Shown: piece by piece, positions 27,139-35,864 of the stretch
Position numbering within the stretch: the stretch's first letter is position 1
Layout of the letters: the number at the start of each line of letters is the position of its first letter
Origin: Bacteroidetes bacterium SW_9_63_38
GTDB taxonomy: Bacteria > Bacteroidota > Rhodothermia > Rhodothermales > Salinibacteraceae
DNA: 64,000 nucleotides
Direction: 5' to 3'
Assembly: GCA_003022435.1 (NCBI GenBank)
Contig: PXUA01000011.1
Location: 31,055-95,054 of the forward strand
The notes under the pieces: model-generated
The model's database searches: none
What the model saw: the letters and a program-made list of their open reading frames with translations, nothing else
Told to the model about the DNA's origin: nothing
Position numbers and translations under genes: made by a program

Positions 27139-28485
27139 ATGCCCTCTTTTTCTCGATCCAAGGCTGTATTCTTGCTGTCGGGAGCGGTTCTGTTCTTCCT
27201 CATAGGATTCGGCTTTCGTGCAGGCCGCATTCCGCCGAATGACGCGTTGGAGCAAGCCTGGAAACAGGCAAAAAGCTTGATCAGCGAGCCTCACTTCTTG
27301 AATGATCAGGCCTACGACAGGGAAGGGGCCCAAACAGTCGGGTCGGGCGTTCAGCACTCCGGCCTTACCCTTCTCGTCTCCGTCTGGAAAACCGCTGGAA
27401 GTTGGGAACCCGGCATCAAACTTATCAACCAGCGTGGAGACACGATCCATGCGTGGAGAATCCACCCTGAAGAACTGTTCCCAACCCTGCAGGAGAAGGG
27501 CCGAATTGGATACATTCACGGCACGCAACTGCTCCCCGATGGCGATCTGGTTTTCAACATTGAACCGAGGATGGGGACCGCTCGCGTCGATGCCTGTGGA
27601 ACCGTTCAATGGACAATCGCTGGGGGCAGCCATCATTCCGTCGGTCAGGCATCAGACGGCTCGTTCTGGATCTCAGACATCAGCTCTCATCCTCGCACCA
27701 AAAGCAAAGAGTTTCCAAATGGATACCCGGGACTGGACCATCCCGTATATGTCGACAAAATCGCTCACGTCTCTAGTAGTGGGGATATAATAGAAAAAAT
27801 TAACCTTCTTGACGTAATTTACGAAAACGATTTAGAAAAGCACATCAGCAAAGCATACATCTCAGCCGACGCGTCCGTCCCCACCGGCACGCTCCCGACC
27901 GAAGACATCACACATCTGAACGATGTCGAGCCACTTTCGGAGAATATGGCCGACGAGTACCCTCAGTTTGAAACCGGGGATTTACTTATCTCCCTTCGCA
28001 ACCTGCACTTGGTATTCGTCCTCGACCCCGATACCCAAACCGTGAAGTGGCATTCTTCCAAGCCATTTACCATGCAGCACGACCCAGACTTCATGGGCGA
28101 CGGGTGGATTGGTGTGTTCGACAACAGAAGAGACTTTACGGAAACGGGCAACATGCTTGGAGGAAGTAGAATCGTCGCCGTCCAGCCCCAGTCCGATTCG
28201 CTGAAAAGTCTTTTTCCGACTTCGCTCTCAGATACGTTCTACACGGCCGTCGGAGGAAAGTGGCAACGACTCGACAACGGGAATCTCCTTTTGAACGAGT
28301 ACACGGAAGGGCGCGTCGTCGAGGTGGCCCCAGATGGTCGTACGGTGTGGGAGTGGATCAAATCGCCCACGGATACCGGACAAGTTCCCTCCGTTCAAGA
28401 AGCCACCCGCTATGACCTGACGAAAGAGACGACTTCGTCGTGGCCGTGCGCGTCCGAAGAAACCGTTCGAAGCCCCTCTTCCTGA
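27139..28485 (+). CDS. Membrane-anchored arylsulfotransferase (ASST)-like propeller, paralog 1
   Basis: 448 residues from the ATG at 27139, chosen because all four paralogs then begin eight residues before the same Lys-hydrophobic anchor. One N-terminal helix (KAVFLLSGAVLFFLIGFGF) anchors an external propeller. Conserved motifs are YIHGTQLLPDGDLV, GSHHSVGQASDGSFW, DITHLNDVEPL, LISLRNLHLVFVLDP with VKWH, and MQHDPDFMGDGWIGVFDN. The His, Arg and His in HLND, SLRN and QHDPD fit the positions of the catalytic residues in ASST enzymes (Arylsulfotransferase families). It would use a phenolic sulfate ester as donor, outside the membrane. A patch near 27775-27850 is AT-rich compared with the rest. 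The true substrate is unknown. Confidence 0.83.
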   Translation: MPSFSRSKAVFLLSGAVLFFLIGFGFRAGRIPPNDALEQAWKQAKSLISEPHFLNDQAYDREGAQTVGSGVQHSGLTLLVSVWKTAGSWEPGIKLINQRGDTIHAWRIHPEELFPTLQEKGRIGYIHGTQLLPDGDLVFNIEPRMGTARVDACGTVQWTIAGGSHHSVGQASDGSFWISDISSHPRTKSKEFPNGYPGLDHPVYVDKIAHVSSSGDIIEKINLLDVIYENDLEKHISKAYISADASVPTGTLPTEDITHLNDVEPLSENMADEYPQFETGDLLISLRNLHLVFVLDPDTQTVKWHSSKPFTMQHDPDFMGDGWIGVFDNRRDFTETGNMLGGSRIVAVQPQSDSLKSLFPTSLSDTFYTAVGGKWQRLDNGNLLLNEYTEGRVVEVAPDGRTVWEWIKSPTDTGQVPSVQEATRYDLTKETTSSWPCASEETVRSPSS

Positions 28486-28640
28486 GCGATCGGTTCTTCC
28501 ACAACAAAACGCAATCTGTCTACTCCCCTCCGGACCGGAGTCAGGCTCGTCGCGTGATCAATTCCTGTTGATTTCGGGCTGTGAAAGGGCAGGCGCCTCC
28601 TTTAGCGCTCTCGGTATGCTCTTTCTGAGTTACACAGCAG

Positions 28641-29981
28641 CTACCTGCTGGAGCTCATATCCGACGACGAGCAGGACCAAGAGGCAACCTCTTCGGGGGT
28701 CAGATCATATCGAGTCGCTTCAGTGACTTCCGGAACGTGATTCTCGTCGTACGGAGCGTGAACCCACTCCCAAACGGTTCGTCCCTCAGGCGTCACCTCA
28801 ACAACCCTGCCCGCCTTGCTTTCCGTCAGGAGCATGTTCCCGTTTGCCAACTGCTGCCACTTTCCCATCGACCCCGTGTGGAACGGATCGGAATGCTTAG
28901 TGGGGAATCGCACCTCGACAGAGTCGGTGTGCGGCTGAATAGCAACGATTCGACTCCTGCCCAACATCGCGCCTCGATCGGTGAAGTCGCTGGCGTTGTC
29001 GAAGATCCCAATCCATCCATTCCCGAGAAAGTCCGGATCATGCTGCAAAATGAACGGATCATCAGCATGCCACTTCACCCTCCGAGTCTCGGGATCAACA
29101 ACGAAGACAAGACTGAGATTGCGGATCGACACCATAAGATCTCCCTCGTCGAACAAGGGATACTCATCCGCAAGGGACGCTCTCAGCGGCTCCACATCAT
29201 TGACGTGCGTGAGATCTGTTGTTTGTAATCCGTCTTTATTCGCATGCGGCTGGAAGGCCTCGGCAATATGACGCTCTAGGCCATTGGCGTACAGTACGTC
29301 AAGTACGTTCAGACTGTCGAGAACTTTTCCATCCTCACTCACATTGAGAAGTGGCTCGTGATAAACAGGCTTCATCAAACCCGGCAATCCGTTCGGATGA
29401 CCGGGACTTGTGCGACGCGGCTCTTGGCTGGATCCTGAAACCCAAAACGACCCGTCTTCCGCCCGTTCAATCGAGTGGTGGCTACGCACCGGCAACCGCC
29501 ACTGCGCGTCGCTGCAGGCCCCCAACCGCACGGTCCCAACCTGCCCAAAATTGACCAAGACATCTCCATTCGGAAGAAGATGCGACCCGTGAATGTTGCG
29601 GCGCCCGATTCGTCGATCGTCGAGGGAGTCCGGAAACAATTCTCGGGGATCAACCCGCCATCTGTGTGCAGTTTTTCCGTCCCGATCCATCAACCGAACT
29701 TCTGGTAGATATCCCTCTGGCCCCTCCCATTCAGAGGTTACGAGTGTCAATCCCGGCTGCATCTTATCCGGCTGTTCCTCTCGGACTCCCTGCCAGTCGT
29801 AGACTCGTGACGTTACAAAGCTCGGAGGACTAAACGCATACACTGCCTGCGCCTGATCCCCCGCTTGCACAAGAAGCTCATTGGGAAACCAGTCCCACGC
29901 TCTCACCACAAATCCGTAGAGGAATGCCAACACGATCAGGGAGGCAACGAACGCAACTTTTTCGGGAGAGCGGGAGGCCAT
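28641..29981 (-). CDS. ASST-like propeller, paralog 2
   Basis: 446 residues from the ATG at 29981 (MASRSPEKVAFVAS); the longer reading from 30119 adds 46 residues absent from paralogs. Anchor VAFVASLIVLAFLYGFVV, then NIHGSHLLPNGDVLV, RSHHSIERAEDGSFWV, TDLTHVNDVEPL, MVSIRNLSLVFVVDP, LQHDPDFLGNGWIGIFDN and NMLLTESKAGRVVEV. All proposed catalytic positions (two His, Arg, His) are kept. It converges with paralog 1 (stop codons 155 bases apart) and diverges from paralog 3, so three members sit together in 4.7 kb. The donor and acceptor are unknown. Confidence 0.83.
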   Translation of the reverse strand: MASRSPEKVAFVASLIVLAFLYGFVVRAWDWFPNELLVQAGDQAQAVYAFSPPSFVTSRVYDWQGVREEQPDKMQPGLTLVTSEWEGPEGYLPEVRLMDRDGKTAHRWRVDPRELFPDSLDDRRIGRRNIHGSHLLPNGDVLVNFGQVGTVRLGACSDAQWRLPVRSHHSIERAEDGSFWVSGSSQEPRRTSPGHPNGLPGLMKPVYHEPLLNVSEDGKVLDSLNVLDVLYANGLERHIAEAFQPHANKDGLQTTDLTHVNDVEPLRASLADEYPLFDEGDLMVSIRNLSLVFVVDPETRRVKWHADDPFILQHDPDFLGNGWIGIFDNASDFTDRGAMLGRSRIVAIQPHTDSVEVRFPTKHSDPFHTGSMGKWQQLANGNMLLTESKAGRVVEVTPEGRTVWEWVHAPYDENHVPEVTEATRYDLTPEEVASWSCSSSDMSSSR

Positions 29982-30468
29982 TCTCGGCAGACAGTACTGA
30001 TTCGAAGATTGAGGACCTTGTGGACGTGGCGTCACGGCGGCGATGTCTGCCGTCTGCATTTTTCGCAAACGGTAACAGGCCCCTCCCCCCCCTGTTCCGA
30101 AGCCTCTCCGATCTTCCACGGCAATTTTGTTCTTTCGTTTTCGAGATCCCGAATTCTTTCCGGCCTACTTCTCTCTCCTACAGTCTTTCTGACCTGCCCA
30201 GCTCCTTTCAGAGCTTTCATCCCCATTGGACTTTCGGACCGGATAACTTGGGATCAACTCCGCACTTGAACGTATAGAGATTCCCTCACCTAAAAAATAG
30301 GGGATGGGAGGAGCGTTCTCTGCCTTCGGGAGGATCGGATGCGCTTGTTATTGCCCTCCCGTCCCATTCCTCCGAGCCCCATTGAGTGGGACCGATCCTT
30401 CGAGGGCATGTGCATCATTCCACAATCGGCCAAGTCCCCCAAACGCTCACGACTACTGTACGTCTTTG
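29982..30468. other. Divergent promoter region between two ASST-like genes
   Basis: 487 bases without a supported ORF. It is less GC-rich than surrounding genes, with pyrimidine runs near 30100-30190 and an ACCTAAAAAATAGGGG stretch near 30290. Both ASST-like paralogs 2 and 3 must be transcribed from here, in opposite directions. No operator could be identified. Confidence 0.4.
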
Positions 30469-31800
30469 ATGAAGTCTCTCTCCTGCGAGAAGGTCTGGGT
30501 ATTCGCGTCCGTCATTCTCTTTGCATTCGGATACGGCTACATTGCGCACGCTTTCAACCTCTTCCCGAAGCCTTACATCGAGAGAGCCCTCAACCAGGCA
30601 ACGGCCATCTCTACCGCTGTGCGCGATCTTCCCCCAAACTCTGATCCCGTGGCTTACAACCGGTCGGGTGCGCGAACGCCACTGCCCGACCGACGTCAAC
30701 CCGGGTTGACCGCCGTGTCTTCTAACTGGCAGGATCTGGACTGGAAACCGGCGGTGCGACTCCTGGACGTGAAGGGAAATGTGATCCATCAGTGGATCAC
30801 TTCTCCCATCAAAATTTTCCCTTCGCTCTACGGTTCCTTCGGAAAACTCCGACGGTTTCCACCCCCCTTCGGTTTCCACCTCTATCCGAATGGGGATCTG
30901 TTGGTAAATGCACACGACGTAGGTCTCGCTCGGCTGGACGCCTGTGGAACGGTTCGATGGCGCCTCTTTCAACCGGACACGCACCATTCCGGAAGTCCGG
31001 GACGAAACGGAAGTTTCTGGCTTCCAGGGGGGCGCATCGAAAAGATCTCATTCCCCGGTCTTGAGGGATTCAAGGTCGACCACGACCTCATCGTACGGGT
31101 GTCCAAACGAGGAGAAGTAACGCAGAAAATAAGCCTGCTCGACATACTACACAAAAATGACCTTCAGGACCGGATATTTCGGACAAATTCGGGAGGGTTG
31201 TCAGATGGGGATTTGACACATCTGAACGATGTTGAGAGGCTTCCTGGCTCATTAGCGTCCGAATATCCCGGATTTGAGGCCGGGGACCTTCTGCTCTCTC
31301 TTCGAGAAATCCACTCCGTTCTCGTACTGGATCCGGATACGAGGAACGTGAAATGGATCGAATCCGACTCCTTCATCCGCCAGCACGACCCCGACTTCAT
31401 CGGCAACGGATGGATCGGTGTTTTTGATAACCACTGGGATGGCACCCTTCGGGGCCGTGCCCTCGGCGGCAGCCGCGTCGTCGCCGTCCATCCACAGCTC
31501 GATTCGACGCGCGTCCTGTTTCCCACCCCGCTCTCGGACACATTGTATTCGATTACCGCGGGTCGTTGGCAACAGCTGACCAACGGCAACATGCTACTGA
31601 CGGAGTCGCGAGCCGGTCGGGTCGCTGAATTTACCAAGTCGGGACGACTCGTATGGGAATGGATTCATGCCCCCCACCACTCTCTCGTCTCGGAAGTGTA
31701 CGGCGCCGAGCGCGTCGACGCGACAAAAGCCCAGGTGGAAAAGTGGAACTGCTCAAATGATACAAATCCTGCGAACTCATCTTCTTCGGAGAAGGAGTGA
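30469..31800 (+). CDS. ASST-like propeller, paralog 3 (most diverged)
   Basis: 443 residues from the ATG at 30469 (MKSLSCEKVWVFAS), aligned with the paralog starts; a longer reading from 30304 is rejected. The anchor is VWVFASVILFAFGYGYIAHAF. The motif that reads IHG-x-x-LLPDGD in the others is changed to FGFHLYPNGDLLV, while DTHHSGSPGRNGSFWL, DLTHLNDVERL, LLSLREIHSVLVLDP, RQHDPDFIGNGWIGVFDN and NMLLTESRAGRVAEF remain. In the Arg position the sequence is LREI, still keeping Arg. This copy may have a different substrate. A glycosyltransferase gene follows on the same strand after 272 bases. Confidence 0.8.
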   Translation: MKSLSCEKVWVFASVILFAFGYGYIAHAFNLFPKPYIERALNQATAISTAVRDLPPNSDPVAYNRSGARTPLPDRRQPGLTAVSSNWQDLDWKPAVRLLDVKGNVIHQWITSPIKIFPSLYGSFGKLRRFPPPFGFHLYPNGDLLVNAHDVGLARLDACGTVRWRLFQPDTHHSGSPGRNGSFWLPGGRIEKISFPGLEGFKVDHDLIVRVSKRGEVTQKISLLDILHKNDLQDRIFRTNSGGLSDGDLTHLNDVERLPGSLASEYPGFEAGDLLLSLREIHSVLVLDPDTRNVKWIESDSFIRQHDPDFIGNGWIGVFDNHWDGTLRGRALGGSRVVAVHPQLDSTRVLFPTPLSDTLYSITAGRWQQLTNGNMLLTESRAGRVAEFTKSGRLVWEWIHAPHHSLVSEVYGAERVDATKAQVEKWNCSNDTNPANSSSSEKE

Positions 31801-32072
31801 GTTGTCCGAACCTCTATTATGTTGCAGCAACTGAGGCCGGCCGGAAATTTTTGCTTTTGGGGTCTCGATCGTGCGCGAGCATGCTCCCCCCGATTGACGG
31901 CTTCAGCAAGCGTCCGGCCGACTCCAACCTTGCAGGCATGGGAATTTTCACACCGATCTTTCAATCCTTCGTTCGTCTTTCTGCGCCGAGCGGGCTCGAC
32001 CGGGCCCGACCGGATCCGGAGTAAAAAGCAGCGGTAGGACCGACGTTCTCCACATGACGGGTTCCTAAATGT

Positions 32073-33245
32073 ATGCGTCTGCTGGTCATCACTCAAGACT
32101 TTTCCCCCGCCGTTGGAGGCATCGAAACCTATACGACAGAGCTGGTCCATCGCTGGGCCCGACAAGCCGAACATGTGGAAGTTGTTGCTCCGAACCTCCC
32201 TGAGGCCGGATCCGTCGACGCACAGTTGCCATTCCCCGTCACACGCGCCGCAACGCGGCCCGACCTCCTCCCCGTCCTGGGCCTTCCCACCATTGTTCGT
32301 CGCGTCCGGACCCTGCAGCCCGACGTTACCTTCCATGCTCAGTGGCAGACGGTGGGAGCAGCGGTACTCGCTCGACGCCTCACGGGCGCTCCCCAACGCA
32401 TCGTGTGTGCGGCACACGGCCGTGAGCTGCTTTTCAATCCTGCTGACGGCATGCCCGGCCTCCAGTCGACCTACGACGCACTCCGTCGCCTTCTTCTACG
32501 CGGGCCGGATCGGTTTACGCCAGTCAGCCGCTACACCGCCGGTCTGCTTCACGAGTGCGGCGTTCCCCCGTCTCGCTGCCACGTCGTTCCCAACGGGACC
32601 GATCCCGACCACTACCGCCCTTTTGACGCATCGCCCCTCGGCAAATCCCTCGGCCTCGCCGACGGCTCTGTCCTGTTGACGGTTGGCCGTCTCGTTCCGC
32701 GGAAAGGCATCGACACCACGCTCCACGCCCTACCGGCCGTGCTCGACGCTGTGCCCGACCTCACGTACCTCGTCGTCGGCACTGGACCGGACCGGGACCG
32801 GCTGGAGAGGCTGGCCACCGACCTCGGGATTCGCTCGTGCGTCCGCTTCGCCGGATACGTCGACGCCGACGATCTGCCTACCTACTACAACCTCGCGGAC
32901 GCCTTCGTGATGCCATCTCGCGAGGCTCCCCCCGACGTGGAGGGATTCGGGATCGTCTTCTTAGAGGCGGGCGCCTGCGGCGTCCCCGCCATCGGGGCCC
33001 GCACCGGCGGCATTCCCGACGCCATCCAAGAGGAAGAGACGGGCCTCCTGGTGCCGCCGTCATCGCCGCATGCTCTGGCCGACACCCTCACCCATCTGCT
33101 TACGTCCCCTGCTCTCGCCCGGCGCCTCGGCGAACAGGCCCGCCGCCACGCCGTGCAGGAGGCCAACTGGGATCACGTGGCCGATCAGTTGTGGAACGTG
33201 CTCGCCTCGGTCCAGACGACCGCGTCGCCGACTGCCCCTCTTTGA
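32073..33245 (+). CDS. Family 4 glycosyltransferase
   Basis: 390 residues with the GT-B two-domain layout. The N-terminal acceptor domain opens with LLVITQDFSPAVGGIETYT, including the GG loop after the first strand. The nucleotide-sugar domain starts near LLTVGRLVPRKGIDT, and the C-terminal EGFGIVFLEAGACGVP supplies the E-x7-E pair that binds the donor ribose and phosphates, followed by GGIPDAIQEEETGLLVPP. It retains stereochemistry and would act at the cytosolic face on a lipid-linked glycan. It converges with the flippase-like gene downstream (11 bases between stops). The donor sugar is not predictable. Confidence 0.92.
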   Translation: MRLLVITQDFSPAVGGIETYTTELVHRWARQAEHVEVVAPNLPEAGSVDAQLPFPVTRAATRPDLLPVLGLPTIVRRVRTLQPDVTFHAQWQTVGAAVLARRLTGAPQRIVCAAHGRELLFNPADGMPGLQSTYDALRRLLLRGPDRFTPVSRYTAGLLHECGVPPSRCHVVPNGTDPDHYRPFDASPLGKSLGLADGSVLLTVGRLVPRKGIDTTLHALPAVLDAVPDLTYLVVGTGPDRDRLERLATDLGIRSCVRFAGYVDADDLPTYYNLADAFVMPSREAPPDVEGFGIVFLEAGACGVPAIGARTGGIPDAIQEEETGLLVPPSSPHALADTLTHLLTSPALARRLGEQARRHAVQEANWDHVADQLWNVLASVQTTASPTAPL

Positions 33246-33256
33246 CTCCTCCAATC

Positions 33257-34324
33257 CTACGCTGTCCGTTCCGAGGCCTGCCCCGAACCGGCCGCCGGTT
33301 TGTCGCTCGTCTCGTGCGGATCCAAGGCGTCATCCGACGGGATCTCTGCCTCTTCCAACTCCTCCAGCGTCTTGCGGTCCCACACGGAGACGGCAGAAAA
33401 CGAAAGCAGATTCACACTTTTGTCGAGAACGCTGTGCACCCCGAGCACGCCTGCGATGGCCGCCTTAGAGACCTGCACAGCCCCTGCCAACTCGATGCCC
33501 GCCGCCATGAAAATGAGGTCGCGGCTCGGAAGAAAGGGAATGCGCCCCGTGATAATCTGCAGAGAGAGAAACGTGAACCAGATTTCGAGATCCACCTGTG
33601 GCACCACGACCTCCCACTCCAGAATCTGGAGCGTCATTACCACGAACAGCCGAGCAACGTGTAGCCCGAAGACAGCGGCAAGTACGCGTCCGGCGAGCCC
33701 AAACACCGCCGCCCGAAAATTGACCCCGACCGCAATCACGATCCCGATCACGATAAGCGCCCCGATCAAATACAGAACCTCGTTCTGCGCAATGGTGTTC
33801 GGCAGGGCCACATAGCCACTGAAAAGAAATCCGGCAAGCAATCCGAACGCCACAATCGTCGAGGCCACCGACGACACAATCGCATTGTCCTTGATGGCGT
33901 GCATGAGTTCCCCGTCTGTCCAGTCCACAAGCCGCTTCCGGGCCCAGAAGTACAGGTACACATCGCCCGAGTAACTGAGCACGTCCTTGTTATAAACCCG
34001 CTTTTTCACCGCCGACGGAAACAGTTCAAGCGGCGATCGGCCCCAAATAACCACGAAAATCAGAGACTGGAAAATGGGGAGAGTCAGATACATGCCCGTG
34101 AAAATGACGTAGAACCACGGGGTACGCGGCATGGACTTCCAGATCTCGGCCCAGCCGATCAGGGACATTTGATAGACGAGATACCCGACGATGGCAGCCG
34201 TGAGAGCCTGCCGGAGCGTCCACAAAAACCACTCCCCACGCGTCGAATTGGCAAACCGGTCCCAATGAACGCGGAGTCGAGCAAAGCGGCGTTTGGCTTT
34301 CGAAAGAGCCTCCATAAACGGCAC
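33257..34324 (-). CDS. Flippase-like integral membrane protein (LPG-synthase TM/UPF0104-like), copy 1
   Basis: 355 residues, with about seven membrane helices between residues 35 and 300 and an acidic tail (LEELEEAEIPSDDALDPHE). Recognisable points are ALTAAIVGYLVYQMSL, the central FWARKRLVDWTDGEL loop, and IITGRIPFLPSRDLIFMAAG, which resembles the LPG_synthase_TM/AglD-like family. Family members are linked to lipid-linked glycan or glycolipid handling. The match is weaker than for the second copy at 42782. It lies between two family 4 glycosyltransferases, converging on one and divergent from the other. An alternative start is the ATG three codons later. Confidence 0.6.
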   Translation of the reverse strand: MPFMEALSKAKRRFARLRVHWDRFANSTRGEWFLWTLRQALTAAIVGYLVYQMSLIGWAEIWKSMPRTPWFYVIFTGMYLTLPIFQSLIFVVIWGRSPLELFPSAVKKRVYNKDVLSYSGDVYLYFWARKRLVDWTDGELMHAIKDNAIVSSVASTIVAFGLLAGFLFSGYVALPNTIAQNEVLYLIGALIVIGIVIAVGVNFRAAVFGLAGRVLAAVFGLHVARLFVVMTLQILEWEVVVPQVDLEIWFTFLSLQIITGRIPFLPSRDLIFMAAGIELAGAVQVSKAAIAGVLGVHSVLDKSVNLLSFSAVSVWDRKTLEELEEAEIPSDDALDPHETSDKPAAGSGQASERTA

Positions 34325-34658
34325 GTGGTTTGAGAACGAGCGCAGGAAACCGGTACAGCGATCTTCTAAGTATTCTGCCCCGCTTTACGCCTGATCCACG
34401 TGGCCTTTGCACCGCGCGGATGAATCTGCCCCGAAGACTGCTTCCCCGGTCTCTATCCATGCCCGCCGCCAATTCCTCAACGCCCATGACAGAGGCCGCC
34501 CTCCACCGAGATGGAACATCCTGGGCCTTCGCAATTTGCGCAGCAAGGTCTCGTCCGCATGAGAACTGTTGACCGTGCGGCTGGGGTCTTCCTGCCTTCC
34601 GCTTCCGTGTTTCAGGAGAATACGCTCTCGGTTTCTCCCACGACGCGTCCTGCAATTG
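34325..34658. other. Divergent intergenic region, no gene seen
   Basis: 334 bases between the flippase-like gene and the second family 4 glycosyltransferase gene. The in-frame ORF extension upstream of 34659 is rich in Arg and unlike the protein that follows, so it is read as leader. No repeat family member was found here. Confidence 0.4.
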
Positions 34659-35864
34659 ATGGACATCATCCTGACGGTGAACTACTCCCCCTGGTCCCGA
34701 TACAGCGGCGGGGGACAACGTTCGACCCACAACCTCGGCCTTTCGTATAGCGAGCGTGGGCACGATGTCACAGTGGTGTATACAAAACCTCCGTGGGAGC
34801 AGATCAAGGTGCCTGCGGATCTCCCCTATCAGGTCCGCTGGGCAACGTTTTTTGGACTGTGGAGCCGACGAGCTGCCCCTCTCCGTCCCCTTAACGCCTA
34901 CCCCGTTGCCCGTACAGTCCGCGACGTGATTCAGGAGGCAGACGAACCAGTTGTTGTGCAGTGCAACGGTGAAGAAGGAGCCCGTATTCCGGATCTCCGT
35001 CCCGACCTCGACTTCGGCCTCGTAGCCACACCGCGATACTCCGAGTACCCAGCCGCGCTGATGCAGAAGGAGCCGCTGTCCGCTTGGACCCGAGTTCGCT
35101 TATTTCTGACCGAACACAAGTATCTGGCCCAGGGCGACATTGCGCGCAAGGCCGACCGGAGCGTACCGCCGAGCGCCTACGCAGCCCGGATGCTCCACGA
35201 CGCCTACGGGATCCCGGACGATCGCCTCGATGTCGTCCACAACGGCGTTCCCCGCGAATTTCTGGAGTACGATCATGATCCAGCGGCGGTCGAAGAGGGG
35301 CCGCTCGTGTTCTTCGGTCGGTTTGCCAAGCACAAGGGCGTTGACACGCTGATTGAGGCCCTTGAACATCTCGGGGACGACGCGCCTCCAACCCGCATTG
35401 TCGGCCGCGGCGTACTGGAAGATGAGCTGCGCACCCAAATTGACCGGCTCCACCTCAACGATCGGATCTCGTTTCATCCGTGGATGACGCACCACGAACT
35501 CGGGGAGGCCCTCCGCGAGGCTCGAATGGCCGTTCTTCCCTCCCGCGAAGAAAATTTCAGCCTCGCCATTCTCAGTGCCCTCGCCGTTGGGACGCCCACA
35601 ATCAGCACCGACGTAGGGGGAACTCCGGAAATCATTGACGACGGCAACACGGGACTCCTCGTCCCTGCCGACGATCCACCGGCCCTTGCCGACGCCATCC
35701 ATCGCCTGCAGTCCAACCCCGACGACGCCCGGCGCATTGGCGCGAGCGGGCAGTCCCACGTCCGCAATCACCTGACGTGGGCCGTCGCCGCTGAACAGTT
35801 CGAAACACTTTTCGGGGACATCCTTCAGGAGCGCGGCCTCTCGCAAGCCTCCCAGCCCCTCTAG
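34659..35864 (+). CDS. Family 4 glycosyltransferase with altered E-x7-E
   Basis: 401 residues from the ATG at 34659 (MDIILTVNYSPWSRYSGGGQ). The GT-B fold is clear: GGGQRSTHNLGLSYSERGHD, VVHNGVPREFLEYD, PLVFFGRFAKHKGVDTLIEA, RISFHPWMTHHELGEAL and SREENFSLAILSALAVGTP with STDVGGTPEIIDDGNTGLLV. In the last motif the second Glu of the usual E-x7-E is a Ser (ENFSLAILS), while the first is kept. It probably adds a sugar to a lipid-linked glycan at the cytosolic face. Its stop codon overlaps the start of the next gene in TAGTG, indicating translational coupling to an outer-membrane protein. Confidence 0.88.
   Translation: MDIILTVNYSPWSRYSGGGQRSTHNLGLSYSERGHDVTVVYTKPPWEQIKVPADLPYQVRWATFFGLWSRRAAPLRPLNAYPVARTVRDVIQEADEPVVVQCNGEEGARIPDLRPDLDFGLVATPRYSEYPAALMQKEPLSAWTRVRLFLTEHKYLAQGDIARKADRSVPPSAYAARMLHDAYGIPDDRLDVVHNGVPREFLEYDHDPAAVEEGPLVFFGRFAKHKGVDTLIEALEHLGDDAPPTRIVGRGVLEDELRTQIDRLHLNDRISFHPWMTHHELGEALREARMAVLPSREENFSLAILSALAVGTPTISTDVGGTPEIIDDGNTGLLVPADDPPALADAIHRLQSNPDDARRIGASGQSHVRNHLTWAVAAEQFETLFGDILQERGLSQASQPL

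Noticed and set aside
31665..32417. 250-residue minus-strand ORF between the third ASST-like gene and a glycosyltransferase
   Set aside because: Overlaps two well-supported plus-strand genes and its translation shows no family motif.
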